A DNA stretch of 64,000 bases, taken from JBOGCH01 sp051656645 (GTDB lineage Bacteria; Bacteroidota; Bacteroidia; Bacteroidales; Marinifilaceae). Under the pieces are notes generated by a model, which worked only from the letters and a program-made list of their open reading frames with translations, did no database searches and was not told the DNA's origin. Positions 8,067-15,053 of this stretch are shown here, piece by piece. The stretch is taken from the NCBI GenBank assembly GCA_051656645.1, contig JBOGCH010000005.1:120633-184632 (forward strand). The letters are read 5' to 3'. The translations under genes and the position numbers were made by a program. How positions within the stretch are numbered: the stretch's first letter is position 1; each line of letters starts with the position of its first letter.

Positions 8067-9349
8067 AATGTAACTCCAAGACCTGTAGAAAAAGAAAACT
8101 GATAGGGGCGAAACAATATCTGATTATCCTGACTAAAGGATTGCAAATAATATCTGAATCCAGGTTCTGCTATAAAATGTAAATTCTTTAGGATTGGATA
8201 TTCAAAAGTAACGCCTAGATTAGCGCTTAAGTTAAACGGACGTATATCTTCCGTTTTACCCATCTTTTCTCTAGAGTTATCATAATTCAAATATGCATTA
8301 TTTCCAACAAGAATGCTACCGCTAAAACCTCCCATTAAGTGAACCCCTAATTTGTAGTCAACTAATTTATAACGTACGTATAAAGGAATATCAATGCTTG
8401 CAAATTCTTGCTCAATAGCATTATTAGTTTGGCTTCGTGTATAGCTTGTTGGTACAATTTGGTCACTTTGAAATACTACCGCTTCTGTTTGGTTTTTAAT
8501 CTTACCTAAAGCTGAGTGTACCGTGTTAGTTATTGCGCTTAATGTAACAGCTTCCGCACGCGGATAGTAAATATTCGTTTCAACGGTCGAATGAACAATT
8601 TTACTGTATAGTACTCCGGTTTGAAACGAGAAACGTTTTCCAGTTTGCATCACAACGTTAACTCCGCCACCAAGATTAAACCCGCCTTTCATATCACTTT
8701 CCGTATAGGCTGCACCTCTAGTATTTGGAATAGAGGAGTTGTATTGACTTTGATTAAATCCCGGAGCAACTACACAAGATAAGCTATATTTTACCGGTGT
8801 AGGGACACTTTTTCTTACAGTATGCTCTGGTTGATAGGTGTTTTTCTTTAAATTAGGATTAATCATTGCCCTATATTGCTCATAAATCTTTATATTCTCA
8901 CCATCCGTCAACGGCGTAATATCTTGTTTCTTTAAACCAATAAAGGTAGCCTGTGGTGCAATAGCATTTAACTGCTCTCCTGAAAGGGTAGTTGTTGTTA
9001 ACGGGTCAAAGCTCTCAATACGTCTAGTTTGTTTTGGTCTGTATGTACCCGAAATAAGCACAGGTGGAGTACTCATGTCACATACAATATTCTCTCTGTA
9101 TGCAAGCACCGGCGTATTATATTCAAATGTTGTTGGAATAGCCGATTTTTCAAATTGCCACAATGAAACTCCAATAGTTAGTAAAAGAATAGCAATAGCG
9201 GCATACCTCATGCAATTACGCATAAAAATACGTCGCTGTTTTTTTAGCGCCGACGCTTTCGCAATGTTACCCCACGCATTAGGTGGAGGAGTAGCAGTTG
9301 CGCTATCCATTGCTTGTTTAAATTTATGATCAACTATATTATTTTTCAT
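8063..9349 (-). CDS. Dual-membrane anti-sigma-like protein: inner-membrane helix plus outer-membrane barrel
   Basis: 428 residues. Residues 1-45 are soluble and basic near the membrane (KKQRRIFMRN); about 47-64 form one transmembrane helix (AAIAILLLTIGVSLW). Residues about 65-190 are a polar, proline-containing linker. From about 195 to the end the sequence is a PorT/OMP_b-brl-type barrel with alternating strands and a terminal phenylalanine (GLGVTF). There is no cleavable signal peptide. The start codon overlaps the upstream ECF sigma gene by 11 bases. This layout matches the dual membrane-spanning anti-sigma (Dma) proteins described in Bacteroides thetaiotaomicron: cytoplasmic sigma binding, periplasm-spanning linker, outer-membrane barrel. 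The sigma-binding role is inferred from that architecture and from context. Confidence 0.78.
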   Translation of the reverse strand: MKNNIVDHKFKQAMDSATATPPPNAWGNIAKASALKKQRRIFMRNCMRYAAIAILLLTIGVSLWQFEKSAIPTTFEYNTPVLAYRENIVCDMSTPPVLISGTYRPKQTRRIESFDPLTTTTLSGEQLNAIAPQATFIGLKKQDITPLTDGENIKIYEQYRAMINPNLKKNTYQPEHTVRKSVPTPVKYSLSCVVAPGFNQSQYNSSIPNTRGAAYTESDMKGGFNLGGGVNVVMQTGKRFSFQTGVLYSKIVHSTVETNIYYPRAEAVTLSAITNTVHSALGKIKNQTEAVVFQSDQIVPTSYTRSQTNNAIEQEFASIDIPLYVRYKLVDYKLGVHLMGGFSGSILVGNNAYLNYDNSREKMGKTEDIRPFNLSANLGVTFEYPILKNLHFIAEPGFRYYLQSFSQDNQILFRPYQFSFSTGLGVTF

Positions 9350-9872
9350 ACACTAATTCCTTTATTCTCTTTTTTAACAACTCCCTCGCTCTTGATAGAT
9401 TGGACTTTGAAGTACCCTCTGAAATATTTAGCATTTGCGCAATTTCCTTATGCGTCATTTCTTCTTGCACATATAACCCGAAAACTAATCGGTATTTATC
9501 CGGCAACGAATTTACCATTTCATTCAGTTCCTCAATTGTTAAATCCTCAAATAACTCCTCTGGGGGCGACTCCGTTATGTCGTCAAATTCATCCGTGGTT
9601 GAAATCTTTGCATTTTTTCGTATCCGCTCAATACATATATGAACAAAAATGCGCCGCATCCAACCCTCAAATGAACCGGATCCCTTAAACTGCTCTATTT
9701 GATCAAAAACCTTAATAAAGCCATCCTGAAGGCAATCCTCCGCGTCATGATAACTGTTACTATAACGCAAGCAAACGGCAAACATCTTAGCAGCAAACAG
9801 ATTATAGATCTGTTCAGCCGCCTTCATGTCTCCCTTTTTACATTTCGCTATAGTCTGTTCCAAATTGCTCAT
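9339..9872 (-). CDS. ECF RNA polymerase sigma factor
   Basis: A sigma-70-family extracytoplasmic-function factor of 177 residues. Region 2 is visible as DAEDCLQDGFIKVF (about residues 47-60) followed by the promoter-melting GSFEGWMRRI; region 4 is the helix-turn-helix THKEIAQMLNISEGTSKSNL near residues 143-162. The frame extends upstream to a GTG at 9884, but the ATG at 9870-9872 (MSNLEQ) is preferred because it starts where the sigma fold starts. The 3' end overlaps by 11 bases the membrane/barrel gene, implying translational coupling of a sigma factor with its regulator. Confidence 0.93.
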   Translation of the reverse strand: MSNLEQTIAKCKKGDMKAAEQIYNLFAAKMFAVCLRYSNSYHDAEDCLQDGFIKVFDQIEQFKGSGSFEGWMRRIFVHICIERIRKNAKISTTDEFDDITESPPEELFEDLTIEELNEMVNSLPDKYRLVFGLYVQEEMTHKEIAQMLNISEGTSKSNLSRARELLKKRIKELVYEK

Positions 9873-9927
9873 AAACACGTTCACAAATAAGATGCAAAAG
9901 ATACATAAAGGTTGCGTCTCATCTATA

Positions 9928-9972
9928 AAAAATGTCCCTTTTTATGATAAAAAATCTAAAAGGGACATTTTT
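9928..9972 (-). terminator. Terminator after aminopeptidase P
   Basis: A 15-bp perfect inverted repeat (9928-9942 with 9958-9972; AAAAATGTCCCTTTT) with a 15-base loop, 22 bases past the stop codon of the M24 peptidase and upstream of the sigma gene. Confidence 0.8.
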
Positions 9973-9993
9973 ATGTTATTATAGTAACATATA

Positions 9994-11778
9994 TTATTTA
10001 ATTGCGCTTGTTTTTTGTCTTAACCATTCACGTTCAGCCAATGGTAAATATGCTTGCAACTTAGAGAAAACCTCTTCATGGTAATTATTTAACCATTCAA
10101 TTTCACTAGTCGACAAAAGTGTGGTATTTAAAGCATCTGTATCAAAATAACATAAAGTTAATGTTTCAAAGCCTAACCATTTTCCAAATTTGTTTTCGTC
10201 TTTATTTACACATAAAACTAAATTTTCATGGCGAATACCATGACTTCCTTCCACATACATACCAGGCTCATTGGATGTAACCATACCTGCCAATAACTCC
10301 TGATCAATTACATTAGGACGAATTGCCTGAGGTCCTTCGTGAACATTTAAAAAGTACCCAATACCATGTCCTGTGCCATGACCGTAATTTTTGCAATGTT
10401 GCCACAAATACTGCCTAGCAATAGCATCAATAGAATAACCTTTAGTTCCTTGTGGAAAGTTTAATTGCGAGAGTGCAATCATCCCCTTAAGCACTAGTGT
10501 AAAGTCCTCACGTTCTTCATCTGTAATAGGTCCCAATGGGATAGTACGAGTAATGTCGGTAGTTCCGTGCAAATACTGGGCACCCGAGTCCACAAGATAC
10601 AGTCCACGAGCTTCCAGCTTCTTGTCCTGTCCCGGTACAGCCGAATAATGCGGAAGTGCAGCATTATCACCATAGGCCGAAATATTACCAAAGCTATCCG
10701 AAAAATATTCATCGCCTTCGGCGCGTATAGATGTCAACTTATCCGAGGCCGATATCTCCGTAATGGACTCCTTAGCAACATGTGTTGTAAGCCAAAATAA
10801 GAATTTTGTCATTGCAACTCCATCTTTAACACAAGCCTTCTTGAATCCTTCAATCTCAGTAGGGTTTTTAACGGCCTTAAATAATGGAATAGGGGATTTA
10901 CACTCCTCAATACCGGCCTTGCTACTAAGTAGTTTAAAAACAGAACTATTCACCGTGTTTGGATCAACTAAAATTATTTTTTCTTTCGTCAAATCCTCGG
11001 CAAAAAGACGCACGTGGTGATAATCGTGTATATGAATATTATTTTCGTTAAAAAACGCCTCCATCTCTGCGGTCACTTTATATGTCTTTACAAATAAATG
11101 ACTTTCAGATTTTGTAATATATGCATAAGCAATAACTACAGGATTAAATGGGATGTCCTTGCCTCTAATATTAAATAACCAAGCAATTTCGTCCAACGCA
11201 GAAAGAAATAAACCATCTGCACTCTTTTCCTGTAGGAATTCTCGGATTAATCCTTGTTTTTCCGTTAAACTCATACCCGCATATTCATTAGCAAGTAATA
11301 TTATGGGAGCCTCGCTCAAAGAAGGTCTGTCCACCCACAACTCTCCAAATAAATCCGGAAGCTCAACAATCTTTATTTTCTTACTTTCAAAAATTGAGGA
11401 TAACTCGCGCGTTTTACTTTCAGTAAAGCAAAAACCGTCAATACCAACAACCGCCTCATCGGCCAAGTTAGCTTTTAACCACTCCGGATAGTCTATAGTG
11501 CCTTCAGTACCCATTCTATGCAAAGTAAAGGTACTGTCTTGTAGCTGTTGCTCCGCTTGAATAAAATAACGTGAATCCGTCCATAATCCTGCCTCAGTAG
11601 GGGTAATTACAATTGTCCCTGCTGATCCGGTAAAACCGCTTATCCATTCTCTAATTTTCCAAGCATCCGGAATGTACTCGCTATTGTGGGGATCTGAGCC
11701 CGATATAAGGTAAGCATCTATCTTACTGCGTTTCATTATTTGTCTTAACGCAGAGAGTTTCTCGTTAACAGTAGTCAT
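9994..11778 (-). CDS. M24-family aminopeptidase P (Xaa-Pro aminopeptidase)
   Basis: A 594-residue cytoplasmic metallopeptidase that removes an N-terminal residue preceding proline. Two creatinase-like N-terminal domains (about 1-310) are followed by the pita-bread catalytic domain. The metal ligands can be read in order: Asp in YLVDSGAQY, Asp in TTDITRT, His in GHGTGHGIGY, Glu in TSNEPGMY and Glu in RHENL. Length and three-domain layout match the long eukaryote-like aminopeptidase P common in Bacteroidota. It is monocistronic, with a TATATTTG box about 27 bases upstream and a terminator downstream. Confidence 0.93.
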   Translation of the reverse strand: MTTVNEKLSALRQIMKRSKIDAYLISGSDPHNSEYIPDAWKIREWISGFTGSAGTIVITPTEAGLWTDSRYFIQAEQQLQDSTFTLHRMGTEGTIDYPEWLKANLADEAVVGIDGFCFTESKTRELSSIFESKKIKIVELPDLFGELWVDRPSLSEAPIILLANEYAGMSLTEKQGLIREFLQEKSADGLFLSALDEIAWLFNIRGKDIPFNPVVIAYAYITKSESHLFVKTYKVTAEMEAFFNENNIHIHDYHHVRLFAEDLTKEKIILVDPNTVNSSVFKLLSSKAGIEECKSPIPLFKAVKNPTEIEGFKKACVKDGVAMTKFLFWLTTHVAKESITEISASDKLTSIRAEGDEYFSDSFGNISAYGDNAALPHYSAVPGQDKKLEARGLYLVDSGAQYLHGTTDITRTIPLGPITDEEREDFTLVLKGMIALSQLNFPQGTKGYSIDAIARQYLWQHCKNYGHGTGHGIGYFLNVHEGPQAIRPNVIDQELLAGMVTSNEPGMYVEGSHGIRHENLVLCVNKDENKFGKWLGFETLTLCYFDTDALNTTLLSTSEIEWLNNYHEEVFSKLQAYLPLAEREWLRQKTSAIK

Positions 11779-11804
11779 GTTGATAAATTTTGATTATGTC
11801 CGAC

Positions 11805-11812
11805 CAAATATA
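11805..11812 (-). promoter_or_regulatory. Probable aminopeptidase P promoter -7 box
   Basis: TATATTTG on the minus strand matches TAnnTTTG, 27 bases before the start codon. No good -33 is seen. Confidence 0.45.
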
Positions 11813-11840
11813 CGTCAAATATTTTAAATTCCTTAATATA

Positions 11841-12118
11841 TTCTACATTCTAAACGCCTATAGGCGCAAACATCTGTCCGCTACATCTCCTCTATACTCA
11901 CACTCTGCTTGCACCCTGGTTGCTCTCTGGTTTCACCCTATCAACTTCGCATCAAGTTCGTATTAACTTCGTGTTAAGTATGTATCTATAGACACGAAGT
12001 TAATACGAACTTGATGCGAAGTTAATGCGGACTTAACAGAGAGAGACCAGAGTGGAACCAGGGAGCGGGTAGAGCGAGAGTGAAGCGCGGATGGTGGTAA
12101 AATTAGGTTAGAATGTGG
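11841..12118. repeat. 11-bp-periodic imperfect palindrome, copy 1
   Basis: A large inverted repeat without coding capacity. The core is a perfect 32-bp stem (11943-11974 with 11992-12023) around a 17-base spacer containing TCTATAGA. The DNA is a run of related 11-base units in exact register from about 11908 to 12083: for example TCAACTTCGCA at 11941, TCAAGTTCGTA at 11952, TTAACTTCGTG at 11963, then the complementary forms GAAGTTAATAC at 11996 and GAACTTGATGC at 12007. The outer units (CTTGCACCCTG, GTTGCTCTCTG) follow the same register and pair imperfectly with units on the far side. The outermost arms, near 11841-11853 and 12107-12118, also match (ACATTCTAA / TTAGAATGT). A second copy is at 33878-34083. 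Confidence 0.85.
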
Positions 12119-12900
12119 AGAAAACAAATGTATAATAAATGATACGTGTAATGATTTATGGTGTACAGTATTAATGTAGTAGGCTAGAATTTACGTTATA
12201 GCAATAGCCAACAAATATTACTAATAGTTATAGGGTAGTACAAATTTTCAATTTATGCGATAATGTAATTGTATTAAAGCAAGATAGGAGTGAAGCTGCA
12301 CAAAATATGTAATTTAAAGAATGGATTAGAGGCTTAGCGTTGTGTGTTGAGAATTGCATATTCAGTACACAAGCACAATAGGGTTCCAAATATTCCATTC
12401 TCACCTATTTTCTTATTACAAATTACATCAAGAAGAAATATGCAATTCAACAAGTGAAATAAAAGAGGTGCACTGATAATATTTTTTACACTTGTAATGT
12501 TACAATGCGAGTGGATACATTACAAATGAAAACAAATAAAGTAAACTTTCCTCTTTCACTCAAAAGAGGAAAGAAGAGGTTTGACGTATGTTTTACAAAT
12601 TGTAAAGTGTAAGGTTATACTAAAAACAATACAACAATTACACATGTATATATTGTTATATATCAGTGTTTTGTACTCTAGTTACTGTAGTAAACATTTA
12701 AGACATTGTTCAAATATTTCCAATCTAATAAAAACAAGCTATGACTATGTGTGTGATAATTGGTAATATATCATACTACAGTACTGCAAAACAGTTTGTT
12801 ATGTACTTTTATATAAAGCGTATATTTAATATGCATAGAAGCGAAATATTCCGAAATTGTCTCCTGTGAGCATGATTGGAAATGTATATGGACGGTATGC
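12119..12900. other. AT-rich gene-free stretch upstream of the XRE regulator
   Basis: No convincing gene. It holds a TTACACTTGTAA dyad at 12486-12497, near matches at 12593-12605 (spacer of three) and 12638-12649, and inverted repeats that cross one another: TGTAATTT at 12309 with AAATTACA near 12418, AGAATGG at 12319 with CCATTCT near 12391, and an exact 11-bp pair GAATTGCATAT at 12351-12361 with ATATGCAATTC at 12438-12448. A 61-codon frame at 12581-12766 has no credible composition. Confidence 0.4.
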
Positions 12901-12912
12901 ACAATAATTAGA

Positions 12913-13007
12913 TTACAAATGTAATTTAATCTTCCTAATTACATTTGTAAATAGTATTGCTTATTAAATTAATATTCTTTACATTTGTAATAACATTACA
13001 GTTGTAA
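12913..13007 (+). promoter_or_regulatory. Array of four TTACAnnTGTAA operators overlapping the XRE promoter
   Basis: Four 12-base dyads lie just upstream of the XRE start: 12913-12924 (TTACAAATGTAA), 12939-12950 and 12979-12990 (both TTACATTTGTAA) and 12996-13007 (TTACAGTTGTAA). The sequence TTACATTTGTAA contains TACATTTG, a match to the Bacteroidota -7 box, so the operator at 12979-12990 can itself be the promoter (box 12980-12987) and the one at 12996-13007 would lie on the transcription start. This fits autorepression by the adjacent regulator, which is inferred. Confidence 0.7.
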
Positions 13008-13015
13008 AGAATATT

Positions 13016-13393
13016 ATGCAAAATAGATTTAAGTTAATATTAGAGGAGAAAAATCTTACCGCCAAAATGGCAGCAGAGATTATTGGTATAAACGCTTCGG
13101 CTATTTCTCATTTATTGAATGGAAATAGAAAACCAAGTTTTGAGGTATTGGAGAAAATAGCTCAAGCTTTTCCGGAATTAAATATGAACTGGTTTATTCA
13201 AGGTGAAGGGAAAGCGTGGAGCGGAGCCGAACCATTGGATGAGAGTGAGGAGTGTTTGAATGATACAACTGCAGTAGATGCTATAACTTTTAGTAATGGG
13301 ATATTAGATGTTAATGCAAAAAAAAATAGAAGAACACTGCAGCGTGTCCTTCTATTTTTTGACGATGGAAGTTTTGAGGAGTATAATTGTTAA
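13016..13393 (+). CDS. XRE-family helix-turn-helix transcriptional regulator
   Basis: A 125-residue DNA-binding protein. Residues about 3-60 form a Cro/C1-type HTH domain: the recognition region reads TAKMAAEIIGINASAISHLL, followed by NGNRKPSFEVLEKIAQAFP. The C-terminal half has no recognised domain and carries a basic KKNRR patch near residues 102-106, perhaps for dimerisation. It is a solitary regulator with no obvious target gene beside it, preceded by four palindromic operators. Its last codons overlap by four bases the 3' end of pyrD on the other strand. Its origin in a mobile element is possible, but no integrase or phage gene is seen. Confidence 0.87.
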   Translation: MQNRFKLILEEKNLTAKMAAEIIGINASAISHLLNGNRKPSFEVLEKIAQAFPELNMNWFIQGEGKAWSGAEPLDESEECLNDTTAVDAITFSNGILDVNAKKNRRTLQRVLLFFDDGSFEEYNC

Positions 13394-14301
13394 ACCTCAA
13401 GAGCTCCTATAATATCAGTTACAGATTCGTAATTATGTCTGTCTAAATATTCGTTGATGCCATCAACAATCTTTACAGTGATTGCCGGATCGATAAAGTT
13501 TGCAGTTCCAACCTGAATGGCAGAGGCACCGGCAAGCATAAATTCAATAGCATCAGTTGCAGTCATAATTCCGCCAAGTCCTACTACCGGAACATTAACA
13601 GCTTTTGCCACTTGCCATACCATGCGCAGAGCAACTGGTTTTACACATGGGCCACTTAGTCCTCCAGTAACTGTTGATAGTAATGGTTTGCGTTTTTCTG
13701 CATCAATAGCCATTCCCATCAATGTGTTAATAAGTGATACTGAGTCAGCTCCAACTCCTTCAACAGATTTTGCAATCTCAGCAATGTTTGTAACATTTGG
13801 AGACAATTTCACCATTAAGTGTTTTTTGTATACTTTACGAACTGCTTCAACTACACTCGATGCACTAACGCAACATGTTCCGAATGCCATTCCCCCCTCT
13901 TTTACATTGGGACATGAAATGTTAAGTTCAATACCCGGAATATTGTCTAACTCATTGATTTTTTCCGCTGTAGCAATGTAATCCTCAATTGTTGATCCTG
14001 AAACATTGACAAGAATATTGCTATCAATATCCTTAATGGTTGGATATATTTGTTCAATGAAATAGTCTACACCTTTATTTTGTAGACCAACAGCATTAAG
14101 CATTCCGGATGGAGTCTCGGCCATACGTGGATAAGGATTTCCTTCGCGATGTTTGATTGTTGTTCCTTTAACAATGAAACCACCAAGGCGTGATAAGTCA
14201 ATAAAGTCCTCGAATTCAGTTCCATATCCGAACGTTCCGGATGCAGTTAATACGGGATTTTTAAGGGATAATCCGTTTAATTCAATATCTAATTTTGCCA
14301 T
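13390..14301 (-). CDS. pyrD: Dihydroorotate dehydrogenase B, catalytic subunit
   Basis: Oxidises dihydroorotate to orotate in de novo pyrimidine synthesis, using FMN; class 1B enzymes work as a PyrD2-PyrK2 heterotetramer and pass electrons to NAD+. The 303-residue chain shows the TIM-barrel start LNGLSLKNPVLTASGTFGYG, the NISCPNVKEGG segment with the class 1B catalytic Cys on the neighbouring loop, KLSPNVTNI, and the FMN-phosphate motifs VVGLGGIMTATDAIEF and GASAIQVGTANF. It overlaps pyrK by 13 bases, so the subunits are translationally coupled. Confidence 0.96.
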   Translation of the reverse strand: MAKLDIELNGLSLKNPVLTASGTFGYGTEFEDFIDLSRLGGFIVKGTTIKHREGNPYPRMAETPSGMLNAVGLQNKGVDYFIEQIYPTIKDIDSNILVNVSGSTIEDYIATAEKINELDNIPGIELNISCPNVKEGGMAFGTCCVSASSVVEAVRKVYKKHLMVKLSPNVTNIAEIAKSVEGVGADSVSLINTLMGMAIDAEKRKPLLSTVTGGLSGPCVKPVALRMVWQVAKAVNVPVVGLGGIMTATDAIEFMLAGASAIQVGTANFIDPAITVKIVDGINEYLDRHNYESVTDIIGALEV

Positions 14302-15050
14302 TTTAAGTCATTTATGTTAAAAACAGGTCCGTCTGTACACACACATTTATGTCCTTCCTTTGTGTCATTTACGCAACACAAGCAGGCACCAATTCCGCAA
14401 GCCATAGTATTTTCCAATGAAACTTCGCAAGGAGTATTTGTGCTATATGCATAACGTGCAACAGCCTTCATCATAGGATCCGGGCCACAACAGAATATTT
14501 TATCAAATTGCTGCTCAAGAATAGAGTGTTGAGTTGGATATCCTTTTTCGCCGTAACTACCGTCTTCGGTTGTATAGTATAAGTCAGCGTATTTTTCGAA
14601 CTCTTCTTTAAGTACAATGTCTTTCGCGCTTCGAACACCAATTAAAAGAGTTGGTTTCATTCCTTTTTCACAAAGTTCCTTTGCTAGATGTAACATTGGA
14701 GCGATACCAACACCACCACCAACAAGTAAGCATTTTCCGGACGTAGGTTGATTGAACCAATTTCCAAGAGGCAATAGTAAATTTAGCGTATCTCCTTCTT
14801 TCAATGTAGACAACATTGCAGTTCCTGCACCGGCAATCTTAATCATTAGATACAATAGTCCGTTCTCAACATCGACATTGTGTATTGAAATTGGACGACG
14901 CAAAAATGTTTCTGGCGAATGTTCAACCTTTACATTTACAAATTGTCCTGCCTGGATGGCAGGCATCTCTTTAGAAAAAAGAACCAACACGAATGTGTCT
15001 GCATTTAATCTACGATTCTCTTTTACAATGAAATCCTGTATTTTCTTCAT
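14289..15050 (-). CDS. pyrK: Dihydroorotate dehydrogenase B, electron-transfer subunit
   Basis: The FAD and [2Fe-2S] subunit that carries electrons from PyrD to NAD+. Its 253 residues contain a ferredoxin-reductase-like FAD domain (FLRRPISIHN, about residues 50-59), an NAD-binding domain (LLVGGGVGIAPMLHLAKEL) and a C-terminal cysteine cluster (MACGIGACLCC with KCVC) that ligates the iron-sulfur centre. It precedes and overlaps pyrD, and starts three bases after uvrA ends on the same strand, so all three may be read together. Confidence 0.95.
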   Translation of the reverse strand: MKKIQDFIVKENRRLNADTFVLVLFSKEMPAIQAGQFVNVKVEHSPETFLRRPISIHNVDVENGLLYLMIKIAGAGTAMLSTLKEGDTLNLLLPLGNWFNQPTSGKCLLVGGGVGIAPMLHLAKELCEKGMKPTLLIGVRSAKDIVLKEEFEKYADLYYTTEDGSYGEKGYPTQHSILEQQFDKIFCCGPDPMMKAVARYAYSTNTPCEVSLENTMACGIGACLCCVNDTKEGHKCVCTDGPVFNINDLKWQN

Positions 15051-15053
15051 ATA

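Noticed and set aside
11841..12118. Insertion sequence or MITE termini for the large palindrome
   Set aside because: No transposase and no clear target-site duplication were found, and the 11-bp register through the whole element is not a feature of known MITEs; I therefore call it a repeat of unknown type.
12581..12766. 61-codon frame in the island upstream of the XRE gene
   Set aside because: Cys/Tyr/Ser/Ile-rich chance composition, no promoter or family resemblance, and it lies in AT-rich DNA with operator-like dyads.
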